Assembly: GCF_002887735.1 (NCBI RefSeq)
Contig: NZ_PKQP01000017.1
Coordinates: forward strand, 1-37,353
DNA: 37,353 nt
Direction: 5' to 3'
Source: Stenotrophomonas bentonitica
GTDB lineage: Bacteria; Pseudomonadota; Gammaproteobacteria; Xanthomonadales; Xanthomonadaceae
Below the pieces are notes generated by a model. The model searched no databases and was not told the DNA's origin. It worked only from the letters and a program-made list of their open reading frames with translations. Position numbers and translations under genes: made by a program. This document shows, in pieces, positions 8,636 to 16,995 of the stretch (position 1 is the first letter of the stretch; every line of letters begins with the position of its first letter).

Positions 8636-9198
8636 GATGCAATGAACTCGAGCTCGGTTGAGGTGTTGCAGTTGAGTAGCTGGTCGTATTCGCTATCCGC
8701 CAGTGGCAGCTCGATTGCGCCCAAGCGTTCTCGCAGGGCGTGTAGCGAGCGGTGCGCCGCCGGATTCTCGATCAATTCCCGCAACACATGCCGGCAATGG
8801 TCATCAATCTGCAACCGCATCGGCAGGGGTTCTTCCGCAAACAGCACACAGGCAGCCGAAGGCGCATCACGTAACCGTTGTAGTAACGCCGGGGTCACAT
8901 TGGGCGTATCCACCGGAAGCACCAGAGCGGCAGCGTCCGGCATGCACATGGCCACACTGTAGAGCCCGCCCAACGGGCCGCAGCGTGCCACGCGATCAGG
9001 AATGCCACCGAAGGCCGGGTAGTTGCCACTCACCCATACCCTTTCCGCACCTGCCTGTCGCAGCAGGCCACGCATGTGCTCTAGCAGGGTTCGCCCGTGC
9101 CACGGTAGCAGCGCCTTGTCACGGCCCATCCGGCTGGAAAGACCACCGGCCAGCACGATGCCGTCAGTGGGAATGTTCGTGATCGTGTGCACATTCAT
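8632..9198 (-). CDS. mobA: MobA, molybdenum cofactor guanylyltransferase
   Basis: MobA links GMP to Mo-molybdopterin to make the bis-MGD precursor needed by DMSO-reductase-family enzymes such as the FdhF-like protein upstream. The nucleotide-binding signature GIVLAGGLSSRMGRDKALL is complete near the N terminus. It is followed by the conserved CGPLGGLYS segment and the metal-binding LPVDTP motif. The length (188 aa from this start) is normal. The frame is open up to 9237, with ATG codons at 9237, 9210, 9204 and 9198. I chose 9198 because it puts the GTP-binding loop at the usual distance, but the others are possible. Any of them overlaps the 3' end of moaE. The gene is noticeably less G+C-rich than moaE, suggesting separate acquisition. 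Confidence 0.88.
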   Translation of the reverse strand: MNVHTITNIPTDGIVLAGGLSSRMGRDKALLPWHGRTLLEHMRGLLRQAGAERVWVSGNYPAFGGIPDRVARCGPLGGLYSVAMCMPDAAALVLPVDTPNVTPALLQRLRDAPSAACVLFAEEPLPMRLQIDDHCRHVLRELIENPAAHRSLHALRERLGAIELPLADSEYDQLLNCNTSTELEFIAS

Positions 9199-9682
9199 GG
9201 GCATTGTCATGAGCTTGCGTGGGTTCGTTATCCGCATGGCAGAGACTGCAGCCTTCGGTCCACTCGCTGTCGCCGTCCTCGTAATGCTCCTGCTTCCAGA
9301 TCGGGCACTGGTGCTTGACCACCTCGATCAACTGCCGGCAGGCCCGGAATGCCTCGTCTCGATGCGGGCTGCCGGCGGCCACCACCACCGCCACATCGCC
9401 AATGCCCAACCGGCCCTTGGCGTGGGCCACATACAGCTTCAGCTTCGGACCGAACGTCGCCTCGACCTCTGCCGCCAGGCGCTTGAACTCGTTCAGCACC
9501 AAAGGTTCGAACAGGTCGTACGTGATCCCGGTCACCGGCCGGCCGATGTTGACGTCGCGCACCTTGCCGATGAACACGTCGATGCCGCCGAAGCCCGGAT
9601 CAGATACCGCCGCGATGCCTTCGGCCGGATCGATCGCCGCCTGCGCGCGGTCCACCACCGTCGCGATGATCTTCTCGCTCAT
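9164..9682 (-). CDS. moaE: MoaE, molybdopterin synthase catalytic subunit, with a Cys/His-rich tail
   Basis: MoaE holds the active site of molybdopterin synthase, inserting two sulfurs from MoaD thiocarboxylate into cPMP. The family core is present: DVFIGKVRDVNIGRPVTG, an LVLNEFKRLAAE helix, VAHAKGRLGIGDVAVVVA and CPIWKQEHYEDG, which carries the catalytic lysine (KQE). After EWTEGCSLC the protein continues with a tail of about 20 residues unusually rich in His, Asp and Cys (QAHDNAHECAHDHEHSH). This could bind metal or simply result from overlapping the start of mobA. The total of 172 aa is about 20 longer than E. coli MoaE. The start lies 3 bases after the moaD stop. Confidence 0.93.
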   Translation of the reverse strand: MSEKIIATVVDRAQAAIDPAEGIAAVSDPGFGGIDVFIGKVRDVNIGRPVTGITYDLFEPLVLNEFKRLAAEVEATFGPKLKLYVAHAKGRLGIGDVAVVVAAGSPHRDEAFRACRQLIEVVKHQCPIWKQEHYEDGDSEWTEGCSLCHADNEPTQAHDNAHECAHDHEHSH

Positions 9683-9685
9683 CGC

Positions 9686-9949
9686 TCAGCCCCCGCTCAC
9701 TGGTGGCAGGATCGCCACGCGGCCATCGTCGGGCAGCGCCTCGTGGTCGCGCAGCACGCGTTGCTGGTCGGCAAACGCCGAGTAGTCCAGCAGGCCCGCG
9801 CGGAAACCCGGCCAACGCACCGGCAGCAGCTCGCGCAGCGCCTGGCGCAGATCGGCCACGGTGCCACCGGCCACATCGACGGCGATTTCGCGGCTGGCAT
9901 CCAGATCGGAAAACGCACCGAACAACTGCAGATTCACCTGTTTCATCAT
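9686..9949 (-). CDS. moaD: MoaD, molybdopterin synthase sulfur-carrier subunit
   Basis: The 87-aa ubiquitin-fold protein ends in the required Gly-Gly (LPPVSGG). That terminus is adenylated and converted to a thiocarboxylate, then donates sulfur to MoaE-bound cPMP. Other family features are the NLQLFGAFSDL beginning and the DEALPDDGRVAILPPVSGG ending. Two adjacent ATG codons (9949 and 9946) are possible starts. The upstream one overlaps the moeA stop as ATGA and is preferred for coupling. MoeB, which adenylates MoaD, is not in this window, so activation must rely on a chromosomal MoeB or ThiF-like protein. Confidence 0.93.
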   Translation of the reverse strand: MMKQVNLQLFGAFSDLDASREIAVDVAGGTVADLRQALRELLPVRWPGFRAGLLDYSAFADQQRVLRDHEALPDDGRVAILPPVSGG

Positions 9950-11199
9950 GACTCCTGGCTCACCAGCTGCACCGGTTCGTGGTGACCCCAGCCCTGCACG
10001 CGCACGAAGGTGCCAGCGCTGGCCAGGTCTCCCTCGGCCTCCAGCACCACCCAGGCGTTGGCCTGCAGCATGGACATCAAACGGAACGACTCCTGCCCGG
10101 ACAGTACGCGCGCACTCAGGCGCCCCTGCCCGTCCATTTCCACCCGCGCCCGCGCGTGGAAGCGCAGACCGGGCGGCTTGCGCACGTCGGCCTGCAGCGG
10201 CAGCCGCAACACCGGTTCCGGTGCAAGCCCCAGCAGGCGGCGCAGTACCGGCTCGACGAAGAAGCGCTGGCCCACGGCAGCCGAAACCGGGTTGCCGGGC
10301 AGGCCGAAGTACAGCGCGCCATTGGGCAACACCGCGAACAACAACGGCTTGCCGGGGCGGATCGCCACCTTATGGAAGACGATGCGCGCACCACGGCCAC
10401 GCAGCGCATCGGGAACGAAGTCGTAGCGGCCGGCCGACACCGCGCCGGTACTGATCAGCAGCTGCGCGCCAGCGGCCAGCGCTTCATCCAGCACCGCATT
10501 GAACGCGGCCACGTCGTCGCCCACCGTGCCCTGCCAGACCACCTCGGCACCGGCCGCCTGCAGGCGGCCCACCAGGTAGGGGCGATTGCTGTCACGGATC
10601 TGGCCCGATTCCAGCGCCTGCGCCGCCTCGGTCACCAGTTCCTTGCCGGTGGCGATCACCGCCGCCCTCGGCCGCGCCACCACCGCCACCTCACCCACGC
10701 CCAGGGCGTGCAGCAGGGTGCGGGCATTGATATCCAGCACCTGGCCGGCGCACAGCACGCGCTCACCCTCGCGCACGTCCTGGCCGCGCAGGCGCACGTT
10801 CTGGCCCGGCTTCACCGTCGCGGTCAGCGCGATGCGGGTCGGGCGGCCGTCCTCGCTGGCGAGGATCTCCACGTTCTCGACCGGCACCACCGTATCCAGG
10901 CCAACCGGCATGCGCGCTCCGGTCATGATTTCCCAGGCACCCTCGCCGCCTTCGGCGCCGGCATCGCCGGCTGCCTGCCAGCCCTGCACCGCGAATTCGG
11001 TACCGGCCTCGAACGTCGCGCCGTTGGCGCGCAGCGCAAAGCCGTCCATCGCCGAATTGTCGAACGGCGGCAACGACTGCCCGCTGTGGATGTCACTGGC
11101 CAGGGTACGGCCGCCGGCTTCATGCAGCGGCACGCGCTCGGCCGGCAGCGGCGTGGCCGCGTCCAGCAGGTGCTGCAAGGCTTCGCAATAGGGAATCAT
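9946..11199 (-). CDS. moeA: MoeA, molybdopterin molybdenumtransferase
   Basis: MoeA inserts molybdenum into adenylylated molybdopterin. The 417-aa protein has the four-domain MoeA layout: domain I beginning at MIPYCEALQHLL, the highly conserved DNSAMDGFALR with the catalytic Asp, the GARMPVG and NVRLRGQDVREGE segments of domain II, and the MogA-like domain III (about 180-330) with VIATGKELV and STGAVSAGRYDFV. It ends with KVAIRPGKPLLF, GLPGNPVSA and the small domain IV. The open frame extends 22 codons further upstream, but the start at 11199 is preferred. It overlaps the moaCB stop as ATGA and gives the normal MoeA N terminus. The usual GGVSVG motif reads GAVSAG, a mild variant. The G+C-rich composition matches modABC and moaA. 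Confidence 0.93.
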   Translation of the reverse strand: MIPYCEALQHLLDAATPLPAERVPLHEAGGRTLASDIHSGQSLPPFDNSAMDGFALRANGATFEAGTEFAVQGWQAAGDAGAEGGEGAWEIMTGARMPVGLDTVVPVENVEILASEDGRPTRIALTATVKPGQNVRLRGQDVREGERVLCAGQVLDINARTLLHALGVGEVAVVARPRAAVIATGKELVTEAAQALESGQIRDSNRPYLVGRLQAAGAEVVWQGTVGDDVAAFNAVLDEALAAGAQLLISTGAVSAGRYDFVPDALRGRGARIVFHKVAIRPGKPLLFAVLPNGALYFGLPGNPVSAAVGQRFFVEPVLRRLLGLAPEPVLRLPLQADVRKPPGLRFHARARVEMDGQGRLSARVLSGQESFRLMSMLQANAWVVLEAEGDLASAGTFVRVQGWGHHEPVQLVSQES

Positions 11200-12206
11200 G
11201 AGTGGCCATCCCCCTCGACCATCGCCAGGGCGTGGCCCAGTACCGGCGCCAGGATATCCAGGCACTGCGCCGCCGCCTTCGGGCTGCCGGGCAGCGCGAA
11301 CACCAGCATGTTGCCCAGCTGCACCACCTCGGCGCGGCTCAGCCAGGCCATCGGCGTGTGCTGTGCACTCAGCGCGCGCACCATCTGCGCCAGGCCATGT
11401 ACCGGCCGCGCGTTCAGGGAACGGAGCGCCTCCGGGGTCAGGTCACGCGGGCCCAGTCCGGTACCACCGGTACACAGGCACAGGCGCACGCCCTCGGCGG
11501 CCAAGGCCTGCAGGCGACCCGCCAATGGCTCGATGCCATCGGGCAACACCTCAGCGGCCACCACCTCGCCGCCCAGCTTTTTCAGGCCGGTCACCAGGGT
11601 CGGGCCAGAGATATCCTCATAGGTGCCGTCGCTGGCGCGATCGCTCAGCGTGATCACCGCGCAGGCCGCGCCCTCCAGGCCCTTCGGCGCACGCGGCTTG
11701 AAACGCGTGCGCTCGGCATCGTCCATGCCGTCGGGGTGCAGCCAGACACCGCGCTTGCCGCCTTCCTTGAACAGCAGGCGGATACCTTCGATGCGCAGGG
11801 CCGGTTCCACCGGCTTGCTCAGGTCGTACAGGGTAAGCAGCGCCGCGTTGACGCCGGCCAGTGCCTCCATCTCCACGCCGGTGCGCGCCTCGCTGGCGCA
11901 CTCGCACCACACGCGGATCGCCTGCCGTTCCGGTACCGGCGCGCAGAACACCTGCACCAGTTCCAGCGGCAGCGGGTGGCACAGTGGCATCAGCATCGAG
12001 GCCATCTTGGCGCCCTGCAGGCCGGCAATCTCGGCCATCACCAGCGCATCGCCCTTGGGCAGGCGGCGCTCGACGATCAGCGGATAGGCCACTGGACCGG
12101 CATGCAGCTCGCCCACCGCCACCGCACGTCGGCGGGTGATGCGCTTGTCGCGGACATCGGCCATATGGAAGGCCGCATTCAATTCCCCACTCATCGTGTT
12201 GCTCAT
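11196..12206 (-). CDS. moaCB: MoaC-MoaB fusion, bifunctional molybdenum cofactor protein
   Basis: This 336-aa protein joins two cofactor enzymes. Residues 1-160 are MoaC, the cyclic pyranopterin monophosphate synthase that rearranges the MoaA product into cPMP. It has a MADVRDK start, PKGDALVMAEIAGLQGAK, PLCHPLPLE and GVEMEALAGVNAALLTLYDLSK with the second catalytic lysine. Residues 180-330 are a MoaB/MogA fold, the molybdopterin adenylyltransferase. It has VITLSDRASDGTYEDISGP and LCTGGTGLGPRDLTPEA. The fusion is a known arrangement in gammaproteobacteria including xanthomonads. It would couple the early and late cofactor steps and explains why no separate moaB or mog gene is present. Its ATG overlaps the moaA stop. 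Confidence 0.92.
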   Translation of the reverse strand: MSNTMSGELNAAFHMADVRDKRITRRRAVAVGELHAGPVAYPLIVERRLPKGDALVMAEIAGLQGAKMASMLMPLCHPLPLELVQVFCAPVPERQAIRVWCECASEARTGVEMEALAGVNAALLTLYDLSKPVEPALRIEGIRLLFKEGGKRGVWLHPDGMDDAERTRFKPRAPKGLEGAACAVITLSDRASDGTYEDISGPTLVTGLKKLGGEVVAAEVLPDGIEPLAGRLQALAAEGVRLCLCTGGTGLGPRDLTPEALRSLNARPVHGLAQMVRALSAQHTPMAWLSRAEVVQLGNMLVFALPGSPKAAAQCLDILAPVLGHALAMVEGDGHS

Positions 12207-13243
12207 CCTCCGATGGAGGCCAGGTGCGGGGTCAGCCCGGTCTGGCCCTGGTGCAGTCCATGCCCGGCCGCTTTCAGGCCAAGCTGCGTGGTAATGCGTG
12301 CCAGCAGCGCGTCATGGTCATCGTCGCTCTGCAGCAGCGGGCGCAGCGGCACGCCGAACTCGCCGAACAGGCACAGCCGCAGGTCACCCTTGGCGGTCAC
12401 CCGCAGGCGGTTGCAGCCCTTGCAGAAGTCACGCGAATACGGGGCGATGATGCCCACCGTGCCGCGATGGTCCGGGTGGCTGTACTCACGCGCCGGGCCG
12501 GCATCGGCGGCGCGCGGCCGTTCGTGCCAGCCAGCCGCCAGCAGCTGCTCGATCACCACGTCGGCGCGCAGGTGGTGGCGCTGGAAATAGGCTTCGTTGT
12601 CGCCGGTGCGCATCAGTTCGATGAAGCGCACGCTGAAGGGGCGGTCACGCAGGTAGTCCATCCACTGCGGCAGCTCGTCGTCGTTCAGGCCACGCAGCAG
12701 CACCGCATTGAGCTTGATCGCCGGCAGGCCCAGCGCCTGCGCCAGGGCCAGGCCCTGTTCGATCTCCGGCAGGCGGTCATGCCCGGTGATGGTCTTGAAA
12801 CGTTCGCGCTGCAGGCTGTCCATGCTCACGTTCAGCGCGGTCAGGCCGGCGCGGTGCCAGCCCGGCAGGCGCCGCGGTAGCAACGTGCCATTGGTGGTGA
12901 TGGCCACCTTGCGGATGCCCGGCACCGCCGCCACGGTGGCGATGATCTCATCCAGGTCCTTGCGCAGGCTGGGCTCGCCGCCGGTCAGGCGGATCTTGCT
13001 CATGCCCAGCGCGGCAAACGCACGCACCAGGCGCGCGATTTCTTCCACCTGCAGGAAGCGCGGGCGGCCATCGGCCTGGTAGCCGTCGGGCAGGCAGTAG
13101 CTGCAACGGAAGTTGCAGGCTTCGGTCAACGAAAGGCGCAGGTACGGAAAGCTGCGTCCGAAACCGTCGGTGAGTTGGCGGGGATGATCTGCCAGTGCGC
13201 CCTCACCTACCGGCTCTGGCGCCCGAATGAGCTCGGCTGACAT
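12203..13243 (-). CDS. moaA: MoaA, GTP 3',8-cyclase (radical SAM)
   Basis: MoaA performs the first cofactor step, converting GTP to 3',8-cyclo-7,8-dihydro-GTP. The radical SAM cluster is Cys43-x3-Cys47-x2-Cys50 in ACNFRCSYC. The SAM-binding LTGGEPSLR follows at about 87-93. The second, GTP-binding 4Fe-4S cluster is Cys274-x2-Cys277-x13-Cys291 in the C-terminal third. The protein ends in Gly-Gly, the flexible GG tail essential in MoaA proteins. The length of 346 aa is slightly above E. coli MoaA owing to an N-terminal extension of about 20 residues. It starts 31 bases after the stop of the molybdo-oxidoreductase, so it probably continues that operon. Here G+C rises sharply compared with the upstream gene. 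Confidence 0.95.
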   Translation of the reverse strand: MSAELIRAPEPVGEGALADHPRQLTDGFGRSFPYLRLSLTEACNFRCSYCLPDGYQADGRPRFLQVEEIARLVRAFAALGMSKIRLTGGEPSLRKDLDEIIATVAAVPGIRKVAITTNGTLLPRRLPGWHRAGLTALNVSMDSLQRERFKTITGHDRLPEIEQGLALAQALGLPAIKLNAVLLRGLNDDELPQWMDYLRDRPFSVRFIELMRTGDNEAYFQRHHLRADVVIEQLLAAGWHERPRAADAGPAREYSHPDHRGTVGIIAPYSRDFCKGCNRLRVTAKGDLRLCLFGEFGVPLRPLLQSDDDHDALLARITTQLGLKAAGHGLHQGQTGLTPHLASIGG

Positions 13244-13274
13244 TCTTAGTCCTCCCTACGACATGCCGGCGCAA

Positions 13275-15548
13275 TCACTGTGAAATGACCACCCTGACCG
13301 GGATCGACTTCGCCGCGGGGGTACCACTGATGCGATCGAAGTAATCCAGAGGTAGCAGTGGATTGAGTTCAGGGTAGTAGCCCGCAATCGCGCCACGCGG
13401 CATCGGATAGTCAAGCACAGTCAACCCATCGACCCGCCGGCAGACGCCATCACTGGAGATCGTCTCGAGGCTCACCTGTTCCTCCTTCCCAATCCCTCGT
13501 GCTACTCGATCTTCCAGGTTCATGAAGAGGATCATTCGATCGTTATACACACCGCGATAGCGATCGTTGTAGCTGTAGATTGTCGTGTTGTACTGGTCAT
13601 GGGAGCGAACCGTGGCCAGCCGAAGCATAGTGGGATCCTCGACCAGGTCGTTCACTTCAAGACCCGGCAACACCAGAATATTGGCCTTCCCGTTAGGTGT
13701 CGGCCACTCACGGCGGCGCGGCGGAATGTCCAAGTGGAAGCCACGCGGCGCCTGGATCCGTTCATTGAAGTCTGCGTAGATGCTGGGATAGACCGCCGCG
13801 ATCAGCTCACGAACATGGTTGTAATCGTGCATGCAAGCTGCCCAGTCGACCTTGCTGTCCGGCAGTGTTGCCATTGCCATGCGGCACACGATCTCAACTT
13901 CCGGAAGAACATGTTCACTCACAGGCTCCAGTACTCCACGGGATGCGGTGACATTCGACATGGCATCCTCAATGGTGACAAACTGCTCACCCAGCGGGGT
14001 ATGGATCCACTCCGAGCGCGCCACCACCGGTAGGATCAGCGCCTCCTTGCCATGCACTAGGTGGCCACGGTTGAGTTTGGTGGCGATGCCAACCGTAAGC
14101 TCAAGACCACGCATTGCCCTGTAGGCAATTTCGGTATCAGGAACAGCATGGATGAAGTTCCCGCCCATGCCGATGAAGACCTTGGCGGTTCCAGCCAGCA
14201 TCGCCTCAATAGACTCAACCACATGGTGCCCATGTTCGCGCGGCGGTTCGAACCCGAACACGTCGCGAACTTGGTCCAGGTAGCGTTGCGTCGGCTTCTC
14301 ATCAATGCCGACGGTACGGTCGCCTTGCACGTTGGAATGGCCGCGAATAGGAGCAATGCCCGCCCCGGGCTTTCCGAAGTTGCCGCGCAGCATCAGCAGA
14401 TTGGCAACCTGCTGCAAAAGGCGAGATCCTTGCTGGTGCTGGGTCAGGCCCATGCCATAGCAGATAATGGTCGCACGGGAACGGATGTAGATCTCTGCAC
14501 AACGCAGAATCTGCTCCTTCTTGATCCCGGACACTTGGACGATCTGGCTCCACTCCAGGGACATCACTTCTTCACGCAATGCCTCCAGCCCGACGGTGTG
14601 CTCGGTCAGGAATTCGTGATCGAGAACAGACTCGCCGGCCGCTTCCCGCTCGAACATAGCCTTCATGATGCCCTTGATCAGGGCCAGGTCACCGCCGATG
14701 CGAATGTGTACAAATTCACTGGAAATCTCGGTGGAGCCAAACGTGGCCATCTGCACGACGTCCTGGGGCTCGGCAAAGCGAATCAGCGCACGTTCCGGCA
14801 TAGGATTGACCGCGACAATTGGAGCATTACGCTTCCGCGCCTCCACCAAGTTGGACATCATTCGTGGTGAGTTGGTGCCTGTGTTCTGGCCGATGACGAA
14901 GATGGCCTCAGCATGCTCAAAGTCATCGAGCACGATAGTGCCCTTGCCGACACCAATTGCCGGCGGCAACCCCCGGCTGGTCGGCTCGTGGCACATGTTC
15001 GAGCAGTCCGGGAAGTTGTTGGTTCCGAACTCGCGCACGAAGATCGAGTACAGGAACGCGGCTTCGTTCGGCGTCCTCCCCGAGGTGTAGAACTCAGCCT
15101 CATGCGGGCTGGACAGGGCCTGCAGGTGTCGCCCGATCAGCGCGAAGGCCTCATCCCAGCTACAAGGAACGTAATGGTCGGATACCGGGTCATATCGCAT
15201 CGGCTCGGTCAATCGACCCTGCATCTCCAGCCAATAGTCGGACTGCGCCATCAGCTCCTGGACAGTGTGCTCCGCGAAGAACTCACGCGTGGCGCGATGC
15301 TTGGTTGCCTCCCATGCCAAGGCCTTCGCACCGTTTTCGCAGAACTCCAGCTTCTTGGTGTGATCTGCATCCGGGAAAGCGCAACTGGGGCACTTGAATC
15401 CCCCAGGCTGATTCATCGACAAAAGCGCTTTAGATCCCTTGGCAATGACGCTCTGCTGCATCAGAACCTTGGCGGTTGCACCGGTGGCACCCCAACCACC
15501 GGCAGGATGGTCGTAGGCTTTGTAACGGGGGATCTTCTGCTCTGACAT
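13275..15548 (-). CDS. FdhF/YdeP-family molybdopterin oxidoreductase (formate dehydrogenase-like)
   Basis: This is a 757-aa catalytic subunit of the DMSO-reductase superfamily, closest in pattern to E. coli YdeP and FdhF-like proteins. The N-terminal iron-sulfur region has Cys53-x2-Cys56 and Cys70 (KCPSC...EFC). The segment DCSNMCHEPTSRGL (about 181-194) sits where FdhF has its selenocysteine, so Cys186 is the likely molybdenum ligand. Later cofactor-binding segments include FVIGQNTGTNSPRM, MGLTQHQQG, GAGIAPIRGHSNVQG and VARSEWIHTP. No signal peptide is visible, so it should be cytoplasmic. The frame is open 63 codons upstream, but the start at 15548 gives the family-typical MSEQKIPRYKAYDHPAGGWG. 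No electron-transfer subunit is adjacent. Divergent fdhD and downstream moa genes support a bis-MGD enzyme. The substrate is unproven; YdeP is linked to acid resistance. Confidence 0.88.
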   Translation of the reverse strand: MSEQKIPRYKAYDHPAGGWGATGATAKVLMQQSVIAKGSKALLSMNQPGGFKCPSCAFPDADHTKKLEFCENGAKALAWEATKHRATREFFAEHTVQELMAQSDYWLEMQGRLTEPMRYDPVSDHYVPCSWDEAFALIGRHLQALSSPHEAEFYTSGRTPNEAAFLYSIFVREFGTNNFPDCSNMCHEPTSRGLPPAIGVGKGTIVLDDFEHAEAIFVIGQNTGTNSPRMMSNLVEARKRNAPIVAVNPMPERALIRFAEPQDVVQMATFGSTEISSEFVHIRIGGDLALIKGIMKAMFEREAAGESVLDHEFLTEHTVGLEALREEVMSLEWSQIVQVSGIKKEQILRCAEIYIRSRATIICYGMGLTQHQQGSRLLQQVANLLMLRGNFGKPGAGIAPIRGHSNVQGDRTVGIDEKPTQRYLDQVRDVFGFEPPREHGHHVVESIEAMLAGTAKVFIGMGGNFIHAVPDTEIAYRAMRGLELTVGIATKLNRGHLVHGKEALILPVVARSEWIHTPLGEQFVTIEDAMSNVTASRGVLEPVSEHVLPEVEIVCRMAMATLPDSKVDWAACMHDYNHVRELIAAVYPSIYADFNERIQAPRGFHLDIPPRRREWPTPNGKANILVLPGLEVNDLVEDPTMLRLATVRSHDQYNTTIYSYNDRYRGVYNDRMILFMNLEDRVARGIGKEEQVSLETISSDGVCRRVDGLTVLDYPMPRGAIAGYYPELNPLLPLDYFDRISGTPAAKSIPVRVVISQ

Positions 15549-16025
15549 GACAGGCACTCGCAGCATGCAATTGGGAGTGGGAAAAGTTAAGCACGCGACG
15601 GCCTCCCCTTCCACGGACAGTATGTCCACCCTGCCCAGACAAGACGTCCGGCGTACACGCCGGGGATCGAATCGAGGCACTGGTGTCCGATACGAGTGCC
15701 TCAACGGACCCGAAGCGCTCATCCTGGCCCTCACCACGAACAGGTCTTCACGCCACCCGCCATCGATTGTAACTATCTAATTTATCGGGCGTTTTCTAGC
15801 TACAGGCACATGTAGCGGACAGGCGGGCCACAGCCCCTCGAACAGAATGTCGGATCAACTCAGCCAAACTGTCCATCTGCGAACATTTGTAAATTTTGAC
15901 CGCAGCGGGGTGTACGCCTTGGGATACTCTCCGCACTGTCAAACCACTAAGAAGTCCCCGACCCGAGGGACCCTGCACGCCCAGATCATCGTTACCGGCT
16001 TCCCTCCCCGCCAGGCCTCATCTCC
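15549..16025. promoter_or_regulatory. Divergent regulatory region between the oxidoreductase and fdhD
   Basis: This stretch of about 480 bases separates the minus-strand oxidoreductase operon from plus-strand fdhD and must hold both promoters. The most A+T-rich patch is at about 15768-15800 (aactatctaatttatc), a plausible promoter core for the minus strand. Another lies at 15886-15900 (tttgtaaattttgac) for the plus strand. I could not assign -10/-35 boxes or an FNR/NarL/ModE-type operator with confidence. The open frame reaching to 15737 inside this region is not considered coding. Confidence 0.45.
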
Positions 16026-16886
16026 ATGCAAGCGCCCAGCCCAGTACCTGCCAACGAGCCCTGCGGCATCGCATATCGAAGAACCCTTCGGTGGCGTGGT
16101 GGCGAGCGCGGCTCAATCATGGACAGCGTTGCCGAAGAAGTGCCTGTCGCGATGCTCTACAACGACAGTCCTTTCTCGGTGATGATGGCCAGCCCAACGG
16201 ATCTGGAAGACTTTGCGCTGGGCTTTTCCATGACGGAGGGAACAATTTCTGATCCCTCCCAACTTCTCCGGATTGAAGTGAGGCCATCGCTGGAAGGCAT
16301 TGAGCTGGCGATGGAAGTCACAGATAGTGCGCCCATCGTGTCAATGCCCAACGACGCCACCCGCAACCTACCCGGGCGTAGCGGTTGCGGGCTATGTGGA
16401 GCTAGTCGACTGGAGCAAGTGCTCAGAATGCCTTTGCCAATCGACCGACCCACCACCTACTCCGCCTTGGCGCTACGCGTAGCACTGTCCTCGCTAAAAG
16501 GGCTACAGCCAATGAACGAGGCTGCCGGCTCAACCCACGCAGCAGCATGGGTTCTCCCGGACGGAGCTATCGAAGTGGTACGCGAAGACGTGGGCAGGCA
16601 CAACGCACTAGATAAGCTCATTGGTGCAATGAGGCGCTCATCGACTTCAACCAACGAAGGTCTCGTGCTTCTATCTAGCCGTGCTAGCTACGAAATGGTG
16701 AGTAAGGCCGCCTATGCAGGCATGGCGATCGTTGCAGCGGTATCGGCACCCACAGCCTTAGCCATAGATCTCGCAAAGGCCGCAGGGATCTGTCTTGTCG
16801 GTTTCGCGCGCTCGGATGGCTTCAACATCTATTCACACCCCCAGCGCCTACTCGATTTGGAAGCTGCACACCTAGCAGCCGTATGA
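16026..16886 (+). CDS. fdhD: FdhD, formate dehydrogenase accessory sulfurtransferase
   Basis: FdhD transfers sulfur from a cysteine desulfurase to bis-MGD, giving the sulfido ligand that FdhF-type enzymes need. The 286-aa protein has the family order: N-terminal EPCGIAYRR, LYNDSPFSVMMASPTDLEDFALGFSMTEG, the persulfide-carrying Cys121-x2-Cys124 in GRSGCGLCGA, then ThrHisAlaAla and EDVGRHNALDKLIG. It ends with SSRASYEMVSKAA and LVGFARSDGFNIYSHP, the GDP/cofactor-binding region. All conserved features are intact. An internal ATG at 16119 exists but would remove conserved N-terminal sequence, so 16026 is preferred. Its position opposite the FdhF-like gene strongly implies that the latter is its client. 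cydA follows 109 bases downstream. Confidence 0.93.
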   Translation: MQAPSPVPANEPCGIAYRRTLRWRGGERGSIMDSVAEEVPVAMLYNDSPFSVMMASPTDLEDFALGFSMTEGTISDPSQLLRIEVRPSLEGIELAMEVTDSAPIVSMPNDATRNLPGRSGCGLCGASRLEQVLRMPLPIDRPTTYSALALRVALSSLKGLQPMNEAAGSTHAAAWVLPDGAIEVVREDVGRHNALDKLIGAMRRSSTSTNEGLVLLSSRASYEMVSKAAYAGMAIVAAVSAPTALAIDLAKAAGICLVGFARSDGFNIYSHPQRLLDLEAAHLAAV

Positions 16887-16995
16887 CGCCAGATGACGCC
16901 TGCCGTGCAATGAGCAAGGATCTCCGCCGATGAAATTGCTAGGCACCATCGGAACTTGAGCCGCTAGCCACCACCCACCCCCTATTGGGATCGTT

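Noticed and set aside
9979..12590. Long plus-strand frames over moeA, moaCB and moaA
   Set aside because: Same antisense effect in very G+C-rich DNA; no recognisable domain.
15549..15737. N-terminal extension of the molybdo-oxidoreductase
   Set aside because: The extra 63 residues resemble neither the family nor a twin-arginine signal; the downstream ATG gives the conserved start.
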